From: Fimbriimonadales bacterium
GTDB taxonomy: Bacteria > Armatimonadota > Fimbriimonadia > Fimbriimonadales > ATM1
Direction: 5' to 3'
Assembly (NCBI GenBank): GCA_035559795.1
Contig: DATMAR010000012.1
Coordinates: forward strand, 186,001-250,000
DNA length: 64,000 nt
A model generated the notes under the pieces. The model ran no database searches, was not told the origin of the DNA, and was given only the letters and a program-made list of their open reading frames with translations. Shown one piece after another: positions 26,605 to 35,259 of the stretch (positions are counted from its first letter, which is position 1; each line of letters begins with the position of its first letter). A program made the translations under genes and the position numbers.

Positions 26605-27543
26605 ATGCCTAAAACATCCATTGTCATCGTCGCTTATAACAATCGTGAAGACTTAGAACGCTGTCTCGAATCACTTCCCGAACGAAAGGAAATCATCGTG
26701 GTGGATAATGCATCGAACGATGGCACCGCAGAAATGGTGCGTGAATACTATCCCTATGTAACATTGATTACGAACGAGGAGAATCTCGGCTATGGCACAG
26801 CATGCAATCAAGGTCTGGATATCGCAAGCGGTGAATATGCGTTAATTCTCAACGCAGACATTCGAGCCGAAGAAAACGCGGTAGATGTGCTAACCGACTT
26901 TATATACGAAAATCCCAAAGCGACGTTATGCGGCGGCATGCTTCTTCATCCTGACGGCTCGATACAAGAATCTGCGGCGAATAATCTAACCCTTTGGGCT
27001 GTCTTCTGCGAACAACTCTTTTTGGAAAAACTGTTCCCCCGCTCTCCTTTGTTCTCTCCTTATTGGATTTCGAAAAGATATCTCGAACGACATAAAAATC
27101 AACCCCCACCTCTACGCGTTGCGCAGGTAATGGGAGCATGCATGATGTTGCGAAGAGTCCACGACCGTTTTCCGCGCTTCGATGAAAGATATTTTCTTTA
27201 TTGCGAAGATACCGATCTTTGTTTTCGAATAAATAAAAGCGGAGGAGAAATCTATTACGTTCCTGCGGCAAGATTTCAACATGCCCTCGGCAAAAGTTCG
27301 GAACATCGCAGATGGTTGGCAGTTCGTTACTACAATAGAGGAAAAGAACTGTTTTTCAGAATTCATTACGGGAGATTCGCTTCGACGATATGCTTCCTCT
27401 TGAATCGTCTGGGAAGTCTTTTGCGATTAATAGCATGGGGAATACCTTGTCTGCTTACTCTCGGATTACACCCGAAATTCCGCTCTAAATTCATTTTGTG
27501 GGCACTTGTTCTTTTCGCTAAGATAAACCCTTATCCTCGCTAA
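26605..27543 (+). CDS. Family 2 glycosyltransferase (rhamnosyltransferase-like)
   Basis: 312 residues. SIVIVAYNNREDLERCLESL (5-24), VVDNASNDGTAEMV, ENLGYGTACNQGL and LNADIR (metal site) are GT2 signatures of the WbbL/rhamnosyltransferase group; DERYFLYCEDTDLCFRI carries the acceptor-side ED motif. A hydrophobic C-terminal segment (IAWGIPCLLTLGL) could attach the protein to the membrane. It probably adds a deoxyhexose or related sugar to a lipid-linked glycan. It follows alaS by 20 nt and precedes an SLBB protein gene, suggesting exopolysaccharide work. Confidence 0.87.
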   Translation: MPKTSIVIVAYNNREDLERCLESLPERKEIIVVDNASNDGTAEMVREYYPYVTLITNEENLGYGTACNQGLDIASGEYALILNADIRAEENAVDVLTDFIYENPKATLCGGMLLHPDGSIQESAANNLTLWAVFCEQLFLEKLFPRSPLFSPYWISKRYLERHKNQPPPLRVAQVMGACMMLRRVHDRFPRFDERYFLYCEDTDLCFRINKSGGEIYYVPAARFQHALGKSSEHRRWLAVRYYNRGKELFFRIHYGRFASTICFLLNRLGSLLRLIAWGIPCLLTLGLHPKFRSKFILWALVLFAKINPYPR

Positions 27544-27630
27544 ATCGCTCACGATGAGCAACATTTAGACACTATGCGTCGTCCCTAATAAAAACGGAGC
27601 GTCTCGCTCCGAACCAGAGGAGGCAATAAT

Positions 27631-28251
27631 ATGCGAAAAATTGCTATTGGCTTGTCCGGGTTTTTGTTCTTCGGAACAATTCCTCCACCAATCATTACCG
27701 TGCAAGGCGAAGTGGAAAACCCCGGTGTGTATATGACTTCGAACAGCACGAATCTCCGAAACATCATCCAAAAATCCGGCGGTCTTAAACCCGACGCAGA
27801 CCCGAAAAAAATAGAAATCCACACCAGCGATGGTGAAATAAAGGTCGTAGATCTTACGAAACCAACGCCATTGCCAACACTAAAACCGGGTGATGTCGTG
27901 ATCGTCCCCGAATTAGACGAAAGTGCTTATATCTCGATTGAAGGCGGCGTGCTTTGGCGAGGAAAAATGAACTATTCCGAAAACCTCACCGTGCTTCGAG
28001 CCATTCAACAAGCAAAACCACTCGACCGCTGCGACCTCGAGCGAGTAGCTGTCACACGTACTAACGACGATGGCAAAGAAGAAGTTTTCGTCGTCAATCT
28101 GCGCAATGTGCTCGAGGGCAAAGCAAAAGACATGCCCTTACAACCTGCTGATAAGGTGAACGTTCCTTTTGTAAAAGCAAGCTCGCTCTCCGATAGAGAA
28201 CTGCTCACGATTCTCGTCATCGGTCTTCTGATATTGCTGCTCGTAGACTAA
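27631..28251 (+). CDS. SLBB-domain protein, polysaccharide-export related
   Basis: 206 residues. A signal peptide or anchor (MRKIAIGLSGFLFFGTI) is followed by two SLBB (soluble ligand-binding beta-grasp) modules: ITVQGEVENPGVYMTSNST...GGLKPDAD with LKPGDVVIVPE, then YISIEGGVLWRGKMNYSENL...KVNVPF. A C-terminal transmembrane helix (LLTILVIGLLILLLVD) follows. SLBB domains occur in Wza-type outer-membrane export channels, but no Poly_export domain is present here, so it is an accessory protein at most. Strong Shine-Dalgarno GAGGAGGCA. The neighbouring glycosyltransferase supports a polysaccharide role. Confidence 0.8.
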   Translation: MRKIAIGLSGFLFFGTIPPPIITVQGEVENPGVYMTSNSTNLRNIIQKSGGLKPDADPKKIEIHTSDGEIKVVDLTKPTPLPTLKPGDVVIVPELDESAYISIEGGVLWRGKMNYSENLTVLRAIQQAKPLDRCDLERVAVTRTNDDGKEEVFVVNLRNVLEGKAKDMPLQPADKVNVPFVKASSLSDRELLTILVIGLLILLLVD

Positions 28252-28258
28252 TTTCTTC

Positions 28259-28295
28259 TTGTTCTCCTCGTTCCATCGAGGAGTGAGGAGAACAA
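28259..28295 (+). terminator. Probable terminator after the SLBB gene
   Basis: 11-bp outer arms plus an inner CTCG/CGAG pairing make a stable hairpin 8 nt after the stop codon. The T-rich tail is weak (AATTCATT), so it may need Rho or only protect the mRNA end. Confidence 0.5.
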
Positions 28296-28314
28296 TTCAT
28301 TAAGCAGTTTTTGT

Positions 28315-28416
28315 GTTCCCGACAAACGTTGGGAACGCAACTTTTTGCGTTCATTAGTGCTCTGTTCCCAACTTCCAGTCCGTTTACTCTCGTTCCCAAC
28401 TTCTATTTGGGAACGA
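28315..28416. repeat. Family A palindromes upstream of ffh
   Basis: GTTCCCGACAAACGTTGGGAAC at 28315 onward, and CGTTCCCAACTTCTATTTGG with its other arm up to 28416. Confidence 0.65.
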
Positions 28417-28598
28417 CCACATCTTCCTATTGTAAATACAACTTCTAATCTTCCAATGATTTTTCACAAGCTCATGATTAGGAACGCTATTTCAAAAGGG
28501 TACAGATTACTCATCGACATAGAACTAACTCCAAATACTGAGGTAAAATCTTTTTCGATTCTTATTCTCTAAACAAGGCATAGACATACTTCACCCCA

Positions 28599-29927
28599 GT
28601 GTTCGACACACTTACTCACAAAATAACGGAAATTTTCGCTCGTCTCGGGCGAAAAGGACGACTCTCTGCGCAAGACGTCGAAGATGCCCTTCGTGAACTT
28701 CGAATTTCTCTCCTCGAAGCGGATGTAAATCTCGAAGTCGCACGTTCACTTATCTCGTCGGTACGTGAAAAGGCAGTCGGGGAAGAAATTCTCAAAACCT
28801 TCACCGCAAGTGAGACGATCCTCAAAATCCTTTATGAGGAAATCGTACGGCTCCTCGGGGAAGAGGAAGTCCGCTTCCAATGGTCTTCAAAACCCCCCAC
28901 GAATGTCTTGCTATGTGGTCTGCAAGGCTCAGGAAAAACCACGACGGCAGTCAAACTCGCCCTTTGGCTAAAAAAGAAGGACAAAAAGCCACTTCTCGCA
29001 GCATGCGACCTTCAGCGTCCCGCCGCAATTCATCAACTACAAATCTTAGGAGAGTCCGCTGGCATCCCAGTTTATGCCGATTTACAGGCACGAAACGCGG
29101 TAGAAGTCGCTCGTCGAGCCCTTTCCTATGCTCAAGACCACTTCCACGATGTCGTAATCATGGACACCGCAGGGCGACTGCAAATAGATGAACCCCTAAT
29201 GCAGGAACTCCAAGCGATAAAGGATGCCACTTCCCCTTCCGAAATCCTTCTCGTTGCAGATTCCACGACGGGGCAGGAAGCAGTAAACATTGCTAGGGAA
29301 TTCAATAACCGTCTCGACTTGACCGGGCTAATTTTCACGAAGTTGGATGGCGACACACGAGGAGGAGCTGTTCTCAGCATCAAAGCAATCACAGGCAAAC
29401 CCGTTCGTTTCATAGGTACGGGGGAGCAACTCGATTCACTCGAACCCTTCGTTGGCGAAAGGATCGCTCAAAGGATATTAGGGCAAGGCGACATTCTAAC
29501 ACTCCTCGAAAAGGCTCGAGAAGCCGTAGACCGGGAAGAAATAAGGAAGATTCAGACTCTAACGAAAACCGGGAAATTCAATTTCGAGGACCTACTCGCT
29601 CAGTTCAGAACGATCCGGAAAATGGGCTCTCTTCGCTCCATCATGAAGCTTATACCCGGCATGTCCTCTATGCCGAGCGAGGTAATGGATAACCTGGATG
29701 AGAAGGGTCTGAAGCGAATCGAGGCTATGATTCTCAGCATGACCCCCGCCGAAAGGCAAAATCCTGATATACTTAGTGCGTCGCGCAAACGTCGAATTGC
29801 CTCTGGCTCGGGTTGTACGATTCAAGAACTCAACCGCTTGATTAAACAACTCGAAGAAGTGCGCAAACAAATGAAAACTTTTACACGCCTACAAGAGACG
29901 CGCGCTAAACATAAAATACGAAGATAA
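28599..29927 (+). CDS. ffh: Signal recognition particle GTPase Ffh
   Basis: 442 residues. N domain (1-90), then the G domain with P-loop GLQGSGKTTTAVKLA (about 108-122), DTAGRLQID, TKLDGDTRGGAVLS and the SRP insertion box; then the Met-rich M domain (GMSSMPSEVM, RKRRIASGSG) that binds 4.5S RNA and signal sequences. It targets membrane and secreted proteins co-translationally to FtsY and SecYEG. GTG start at 28599, with no Shine-Dalgarno site but CATACT 8 nt upstream. It heads the cluster ffh-rpsP-khpA-rimM-trmD-rplS-lepB. Confidence 0.96.
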   Translation: MFDTLTHKITEIFARLGRKGRLSAQDVEDALRELRISLLEADVNLEVARSLISSVREKAVGEEILKTFTASETILKILYEEIVRLLGEEEVRFQWSSKPPTNVLLCGLQGSGKTTTAVKLALWLKKKDKKPLLAACDLQRPAAIHQLQILGESAGIPVYADLQARNAVEVARRALSYAQDHFHDVVIMDTAGRLQIDEPLMQELQAIKDATSPSEILLVADSTTGQEAVNIAREFNNRLDLTGLIFTKLDGDTRGGAVLSIKAITGKPVRFIGTGEQLDSLEPFVGERIAQRILGQGDILTLLEKAREAVDREEIRKIQTLTKTGKFNFEDLLAQFRTIRKMGSLRSIMKLIPGMSSMPSEVMDNLDEKGLKRIEAMILSMTPAERQNPDILSASRKRRIASGSGCTIQELNRLIKQLEEVRKQMKTFTRLQETRAKHKIRR

Positions 29928-29958
29928 CAAGAAAAATAAATTGGGAGAAAAGTAACAA

Positions 29959-30276
29959 GTGGTACGTATTCGTTTGATGAGATTCGGAGCAAAAGCAAAA
30001 CCATACTACCGTGTCGTGGTCATCAAAAGTACAGAACAGCGCAACGGTAGAGCAATCGAACACATCGGGTTATACAATCCTTTAAAAGACCCGTACGAAT
30101 TTCGAGTAGACAAAGAACGTGTAATTCATTGGCTTCGCGCGGGAGCACAGGCGAGCGAAACGATTCAAAAACTCTTGGAGCGTGAAAGCATATGGCAAGA
30201 GTTCCAAGCAACTAAAACTAAAAAGCCTCGAAAGAAACCGAAAGTGCCGCGCAAAAAAGAAGCCGCAATAGCATAG
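29959..30276 (+). CDS. rpsP: 30S ribosomal protein S16
   Basis: 105 residues, GTG start. VRIRLMRFGAKAKPYYRVVV is the S16 signature, followed by YNPLKDP and VDKERVIHWLRAGAQASETI. The C-terminus has a Lys/Pro/Arg-rich tail (KKPRKKPKVPRKKE) that probably contacts rRNA. Essential small-subunit assembly protein. It lies between ffh and khpA as in many bacteria; a GGGAGAAAAG Shine-Dalgarno site precedes the start. Confidence 0.97.
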   Translation: MVRIRLMRFGAKAKPYYRVVVIKSTEQRNGRAIEHIGLYNPLKDPYEFRVDKERVIHWLRAGAQASETIQKLLERESIWQEFQATKTKKPRKKPKVPRKKEAAIA

Positions 30277-30289
30277 GCAAGGAGAACAA

Positions 30290-30526
30290 ATGGATTATCG
30301 TCCGATTGTCGAATATATCGTGAAACGACTCGTTGATGAACCGGAGTCCGTGAAAGTCACGACCAATATAGAAAGACGTGTGATCATGATCGATGTTCGT
30401 GTTGCGCCGAATGATGTCGGAAAAATTATCGGAAAAAACGGTCGCATCATCAATTGCTTGAGGCACTTCGTGAGTGCGTTAGCCCGAAGAATGCATCAAA
30501 AAGCCTTGGTTCGAGTGGTAACGTGA
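30290..30526 (+). CDS. khpA: KH-domain RNA-binding protein KhpA
   Basis: 78 residues forming one KH domain; the RNA-binding loop is GKIIGKNGRII (the GxxG motif). KhpA proteins bind RNA, often together with KhpB/Jag, and influence ribosome maturation and cell-size control. The position between rpsP and rimM is the standard one. The stop overlaps the rimM GTG by 4 nt (GTGA). Confidence 0.94.
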   Translation: MDYRPIVEYIVKRLVDEPESVKVTTNIERRVIMIDVRVAPNDVGKIIGKNGRIINCLRHFVSALARRMHQKALVRVVT

Positions 30527-31047
30527 TTTCCACTGAAAAAGAAGAAAAATACGTTGCAATAGGGAAAATCGTTGGCACGTTCGGATTAAAAGGAGCAATT
30601 AAGGTCTCGCCGATGACCGATTTCCCCGAACGTTTCGAGGTCGGAAATCGAATCTTCATCGAAGATAAAGAATATAAAATTGTTCGCGTCGCGTGGCACA
30701 ACAAAGAATCGAAGAAAAAATACACGCAGGTTCGCCTATGGCTCGACGGAATCCATCGAGTCGAAGAAGCACAACCTCTCGTTGGTAAAACTATCTTCGC
30801 CTTAGCAGAAGATAAACCCGAGTTAGAAGAAAACGAATATCTCTTTCAAGACTTAATCGGTCTTCCCGTCTTCGACGAAGAGGGAAAGTATTTGGGTGAA
30901 TTAAAAAATATTATTCACGCGCCTGCACAAGATATTTTTTGCGTTGACGACCTAATGATTCCCGCAGTAAAAAATTTCATCAAGAAAATAGACCTGAAAG
31001 AGAAAAAAATCATTGTGCGATTAATTCCTGGGATGGAACGCTCCTAA
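30523..31047 (+). CDS. rimM: 16S rRNA processing protein RimM
   Basis: 174 residues from GTG 30523, which overlaps the khpA stop (GTGA). The frame is open further upstream, but that part would lie inside khpA and is not RimM-like. The N-terminal beta-barrel starts YVAIGKIVGTFGLKGAIKV, the hallmark of RimM; the PRC-barrel domain follows with YLFQDLIGLPVFDEEG and PAQDIFCV. RimM helps mature the 30S head and binds S19. Standard neighbour of trmD (4-nt gap). Confidence 0.95.
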   Translation: MISTEKEEKYVAIGKIVGTFGLKGAIKVSPMTDFPERFEVGNRIFIEDKEYKIVRVAWHNKESKKKYTQVRLWLDGIHRVEEAQPLVGKTIFALAEDKPELEENEYLFQDLIGLPVFDEEGKYLGELKNIIHAPAQDIFCVDDLMIPAVKNFIKKIDLKEKKIIVRLIPGMERS

Positions 31048-31051
31048 CGAC

Positions 31052-31759
31052 ATGCGCATAGATTTCATCTCCCTCTTTCCGGACTCCTTACTTGCCGGGC
31101 TTCGCCATGGAGTAATCGAAAGAGCCGAAAAGGAAAAACTCGTGGAATTCCGAGGAATCAATCCTCGTGACTTCGCGACGGATAAATATAGGAGCGTAGA
31201 CGATGAACCCTATGGCGGTGGACCAGGCATGGTACTCAAAGCCGATGTATTAGCGTCAGCCCTAAAATCCATTTTGCAACCAAATTCTTTCGTCGTCGTT
31301 ACAGACCCCAACGGCACCCTCTTCCAACACTCTCACGCAGAAGATTTGAGTCGCAAGGAGCACATTATCTTCGTCTGCGGGCATTACGAAGGCATAGATG
31401 AAAGGTTCGTTGAAAAATACGCAAATGCCCGCTTCAGCATCGGAGACTTCGTCGTAACCGGAGGAGAGTTGCCTGCCGCCCTCATGGCGAATGCGATAGC
31501 TCGGCTCATTCCAGGGGTATTGGGTAGCCCGGAATCGCTTTGCGAGGATGCATTTTACGATGGCCTCCTCACTTATCCGCAATACACGCGCCCGGAAGAA
31601 TGGGAGGGACTCAAAGTCCCCGAGGTACTTTTGAGCGGAGACCATCAGGCTATCGCCAGGTGGCGCAGACGCCAGCGTCTTCTCTTAACTCGAAAATACC
31701 GACCGGACCTTTTCGCCCGCGCCCCTCTTTCCAAAAACGATTTAGAACTGCTAAAATAG
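31052..31759 (+). CDS. trmD: tRNA (guanine-N1)-methyltransferase
   Basis: 235 residues, normal size. The trefoil-knot SPOUT fold is marked by DFISLFPDSL, DEPYGGGPGMVLKADV, CGHYEGIDERF and the SAM-knot segment SIGDFVVTGGELPAALM; LTYPQYTRPEEW and LLSGDHQAIARWRR are C-terminal signatures. It makes m1G37 in tRNAs that read CNN codons and prevents +1 frameshifting. It sits between rimM and rplS. Confidence 0.97.
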   Translation: MRIDFISLFPDSLLAGLRHGVIERAEKEKLVEFRGINPRDFATDKYRSVDDEPYGGGPGMVLKADVLASALKSILQPNSFVVVTDPNGTLFQHSHAEDLSRKEHIIFVCGHYEGIDERFVEKYANARFSIGDFVVTGGELPAALMANAIARLIPGVLGSPESLCEDAFYDGLLTYPQYTRPEEWEGLKVPEVLLSGDHQAIARWRRRQRLLLTRKYRPDLFARAPLSKNDLELLK

Positions 31760-31774
31760 AACTTCTTATATCTC

Positions 31775-32125
31775 ATGTCGAAATCAGCCATTTTAGAAAG
31801 CGTCGTAAAAGATAGTTTGAAGAAAGACCTTCCCGACATCCAGCCGGGAGATACCGTGCGTGTGCACGTCCGTGTCCGTGAAGCCGGAAAAGAAAGGGTG
31901 CAGATTTTCGAAGGAACGGTCATAGCCAAGAAGCACGGCTCGATTGCATCTACGATTACCGTCCGGAAAATCAGCCACGATGTAGGAGTCGAGAGGACAT
32001 TTCCTCTTCATTCTCCGATGATTTCGAAAATCGAGGTTCTTAGACGTGGAAGGGTGAGGCGCGCAAAATTGTATTATTTGCGCAAAAAAGTCGGCAAGGC
32101 TGCGCGTATCGAAGAGGCACGTTAA
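31775..32125 (+). CDS. rplS: 50S ribosomal protein L19
   Basis: 116 residues, usual length. Core motifs [51 protein letters not shown] and [20 protein letters not shown] are all conserved. Sits at the 30S-50S interface. Starts 15 nt after trmD and stops 3 nt before lepB. Confidence 0.97.
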   Translation: MSKSAILESVVKDSLKKDLPDIQPGDTVRVHVRVREAGKERVQIFEGTVIAKKHGSIASTITVRKISHDVGVERTFPLHSPMISKIEVLRRGRVRRAKLYYLRKKVGKAARIEEAR

Positions 32126-32128
32126 GGA

Positions 32129-32953
32129 ATGCTTCCTCTCGCTCAAGAATCTATCGAACCTTCGGTGTTCGAGCGAATCGCGCGGTCGAGCATCGAAACT
32201 ATTGTACTGGTCGGATTAGCCTTCACGGTCGTTCGTCTCGGCATTTATTTCTATCATTCGAAAGTCTCTCCCAATCAGCGTAACTATTTCTGGAAAGTCG
32301 TAGATTGGCTATCCGATGCAGTAGTTTATGCGACGATTGTCGTCTTCCTTCTCGTCAGACCCTATTTCATACAAACCTTCAGAATCCCCACCCCGTCCAT
32401 GCTCGACACGCTGAAAATCAACGACATCATTATCGTAAATAAATTAGCGTATCGCATCTATGAACCGCAACCCGGAGACATCGTCGTCTTCAAACCCCCC
32501 GCACGCGCTGTGCGGCGACATGGACAAGACGAAAACACGGATTACGTGAAGCGCCTCATCGGAGTGGGGGGGCAAACCATCGAAATACGTGACAGCGTTC
32601 TTTATCGAGATGGCAAAAAGGTGGAAGAGCCTTATTTGAAGGATAAAATTTTCGGTGATTTCAAACTCGTGAAATACAACGGACAACTCATTCCGATTGT
32701 TCGAACGCCTTGGATGCCCACGAACTTAGCAAGCGCTCCCGAATATCGTATTCCGGATGAAGATAAAGACCGTGTGTGGACACTCCCCGCCGAAAAAATT
32801 CCAGAAGGATATTTTTTGATGATGGGGGATAACAGAAATCAATCTGATGACGGACGATTTTGGGGATTGATAGATAGGAAAGCCATCGTAGGCAAAGCCT
32901 GGCTCCGCATCCTCCCCCTTCACCGCTTCGGACCTGTAGACGTGAGAAAATAA
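32129..32953 (+). CDS. lepB: Signal peptidase I
   Basis: 274 residues. A transmembrane anchor (about 24-42) and a second hydrophobic stretch (66-80) precede the catalytic domain. Ser90 in RIPTPSML and Lys141 in DYVKRLIG form the Ser/Lys dyad; MGDNRNQSDDGRFWG is the box E substrate motif. It cleaves signal peptides from the many secreted proteins seen in this window. The last gene of the ffh-lepB cluster, starting 3 nt after rplS. Two homopolymer tracts (near 32499 and 32566) encode Pro-Pro and Gly-Gly. Confidence 0.96.
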   Translation: MLPLAQESIEPSVFERIARSSIETIVLVGLAFTVVRLGIYFYHSKVSPNQRNYFWKVVDWLSDAVVYATIVVFLLVRPYFIQTFRIPTPSMLDTLKINDIIIVNKLAYRIYEPQPGDIVVFKPPARAVRRHGQDENTDYVKRLIGVGGQTIEIRDSVLYRDGKKVEEPYLKDKIFGDFKLVKYNGQLIPIVRTPWMPTNLASAPEYRIPDEDKDRVWTLPAEKIPEGYFLMMGDNRNQSDDGRFWGLIDRKAIVGKAWLRILPLHRFGPVDVRK

Positions 32954-33010
32954 CCAACCAGCATATCATTACCTGGCATATTATATAGAGAAAATAAAAC
33001 TGCCGCTCGC

Positions 33011-35092
33011 TTAACTCACATCCGTCTTCACAATCTTGCTCTTATACTTCTCAGCTGCCTTCCTTATCTCTCGATACTCAGGATTGGTCAGTCCTGGATC
33101 TTCCTTCAAAAGCGAAAAAGCAGCCTGTCGAGCCTCTTCTAATAACTTCCCTTCTCGCAGTAAATCCGCAACACGCAACTCGAAAGCGCCTGCCTGCTTC
33201 GTCCCGTAAAGTTCCCCCGGTCCTCGTATCTTCAAATCCTCCTCCGCAATTCTAAACCCATCTGTCGTCTCTTCCATTATTTTAAGCCTTGCCTCCGCTT
33301 CGGGAGTGTTATCGGAGCCGATCAATACGCAATAACTCTGCTTCCCCCCCCTCCCTACTCGACCACGCAACTGATGCAATTGCGCTAATCCAAAGCGATT
33401 CGCATCCTCGATAACCATCACTCCGGCATTCGGAACGTCTACCCCCACCTCGATCACTGTCGTGCTCACTAAAACCTGTATCTTTCCCGCCCGAAATTCT
33501 TCCATCACTTCATCCTTCTCCGATGACTTCAACTGCCCATGCAACAGCCCCACGCGAAATTCGGGAAATATCTCGTTTTTCATTTTCTGATAAAGTTCTT
33601 CCGCTGCCTGTGCTTGCATTTTCTCGCTTTCCGAAATTAACGGACACACGATATAGGCTTGTAATCCCGTATTCAAAAGTTTCCTGACCCCTTCATATAC
33701 TTTTTCTCTTTCATCAGGACGTTTCCAATGCGTTCTCACAGGCTGTCTTCCCGGTGGCATTTCGTCAATCACACTCAAATCCAAATCACCGTAAATCGTC
33801 AATGTTAAACTCCTCGGAATAGGAGTCGCGGTCATTACCAAAACATCGGGATTTCCCAATCCTTTTCTACGCAGTGCAGCCCTCTGCATCACTCCGAAAC
33901 GATGCTGTTCGTCAATAACCACGAAACCCAATTTTTGAAATTCCACTCCTTCGCTAATCAACGCGTGAGTCCCTACGATAATTTGCCCTTTTCCATCACG
34001 TGCCTTTTGCAGTGCTTCTTCTCTCTCACGTGGCTTTTGTTTTCCCAAAAATAGAACGATTTCGACATTCAAAGGCGCAAGCAGTCTTTTGAAATTCATG
34101 TAATGCTGTTCCGCCAGTATCTCCGTCGGCGCCATGATTGCCGCTTGATAACTCGAGCGCACAGCGGCGAGCATCGCCGCCGCAGCGACGAGCGTTTTTC
34201 CGCTTCCCACATCTCCCTGCAGCAAGCGATTCATCGGATGCGGGCGCCTCATGTCCGCAAAGATTTCTTCGATAACACGCTTTTGTGCATTGGTCAATTG
34301 AAATCCCGTGGCTTTTTCTAAGTCGCTCACGATTTGCGGAGATGTTTCGAACGAAATTCCCGCTTCGATTCCTACTTCCTGATGCCTCAACGCAAGTGCG
34401 ACTTGTAAGTAAAAAAATTCCTCGAACACCAATCGCCGCCGTGCTGCACGCTGTGTTTCTTCAGAATCGGGAAAATGAATCTGTTTCAATGACCAATGCA
34501 ATGGTTTGAGATCCCATCGCTCTCGAAGTGTCTTCGGAATCATATCGGGAAATACATTTACATAATTCAATCCCTGTCGAATCACTTTTCTCAGCAGTTT
34601 CTCGTTTAGCCCTTCGGTCAAGGGATAAATTGGAGTGATTTTTGCGAAGTCGTCGTTTTTATGAGGTTGCACGAATTCCCATTCGGGGTTGTTAATCTCG
34701 TAACCCCATTTCCCCACCTTCACTTGTCCATATACGATAAGTTCTCCCTCCTGCCTTTGCAATTTCTGACGTATCCATGGTTGGTTGAACCAAGTAAGCC
34801 CGATAGTTCCCGTAGTATCCGATAGCGAAGCCTTGACGATTCGAAAAGTGCCCATTCGAGGGCTGATGGTCTCTAATGAAATAATTTTGCCTTTGAGAGT
34901 AACCCAGTCGCCTGGTTTCACCTCCCGTATCGATGCGAATTTCGTTCTATCTTCGTAACGCCTGGGGACGTAATACAGGAGGTCTTCGAGTGTTTTGATT
35001 CCGACTTTGGCGAGCAACTGCGCCACTTTCGGTCCCACACCTTTCAGATACTGAACTTCCGTTCTCGGGCGATACGTTCCTATCTCTGCCAT
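33011..35092 (-). CDS. recG: ATP-dependent DNA helicase RecG
   Basis: 693 residues. The N-terminal wedge/OB domain opens VQYLKGVGPKVAQLLAKVGI and LLYYVPRRYEDR. The helicase core has Walker A LLQGDVGSGKTLVAAAA, the DEQH box in VIDEQHRFGVMQR, MTATPIPRSLTLT, and the C-terminal motif QLHQLRGRVGRGGKQSYC. It reverses stalled replication forks and drives Holliday junction branch migration. Convergent with lepB. TATAAT lies 12 nt before the ATG, giving a very short 5' leader. Confidence 0.96.
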   Translation of the reverse strand: MAEIGTYRPRTEVQYLKGVGPKVAQLLAKVGIKTLEDLLYYVPRRYEDRTKFASIREVKPGDWVTLKGKIISLETISPRMGTFRIVKASLSDTTGTIGLTWFNQPWIRQKLQRQEGELIVYGQVKVGKWGYEINNPEWEFVQPHKNDDFAKITPIYPLTEGLNEKLLRKVIRQGLNYVNVFPDMIPKTLRERWDLKPLHWSLKQIHFPDSEETQRAARRRLVFEEFFYLQVALALRHQEVGIEAGISFETSPQIVSDLEKATGFQLTNAQKRVIEEIFADMRRPHPMNRLLQGDVGSGKTLVAAAAMLAAVRSSYQAAIMAPTEILAEQHYMNFKRLLAPLNVEIVLFLGKQKPREREEALQKARDGKGQIIVGTHALISEGVEFQKLGFVVIDEQHRFGVMQRAALRRKGLGNPDVLVMTATPIPRSLTLTIYGDLDLSVIDEMPPGRQPVRTHWKRPDEREKVYEGVRKLLNTGLQAYIVCPLISESEKMQAQAAEELYQKMKNEIFPEFRVGLLHGQLKSSEKDEVMEEFRAGKIQVLVSTTVIEVGVDVPNAGVMVIEDANRFGLAQLHQLRGRVGRGGKQSYCVLIGSDNTPEAEARLKIMEETTDGFRIAEEDLKIRGPGELYGTKQAGAFELRVADLLREGKLLEEARQAAFSLLKEDPGLTNPEYREIRKAAEKYKSKIVKTDVS

Positions 35093-35259
35093 TTACAAAA
35101 AGAGATTATATCGAGATTGAAGGTGCACTCTGAAAAAAGAGAGCAATTAAATTTCATAATCCTCAAAAAAACTTTTGTAAAGATGTTCTTGATGCGTTTG
35201 CTTTCCTTCGGCTCTCAAGAGACATCTCGGTCTCCAACGGGGGGGCATTATATATAAAT

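Larger units (their letters stand above)
28252..28598. other. Intergenic region with terminator hairpin and family A repeats
   Basis: About 350 nt. A strong inverted repeat (arms TTGTTCTCCTC and GAGGAGAACAA) lies at 28259-28295, family A palindromes at 28315-28338 and 28391-28416, and a half element at 28363-28381. The last 180 nt contain no gene; CATACT lies 8 nt before the ffh GTG. A 75-codon frame across the repeats is not credible as a gene. Confidence 0.6.

Noticed and set aside
28345-28572. 75-codon frame before ffh
   Set aside because: It runs through family A repeats, has no ribosome site, and its product is not protein-like.
30454-30522. Upstream extension of rimM
   Set aside because: The extra residues lie inside khpA in another frame and do not resemble RimM; the GTGA overlap is the standard arrangement.
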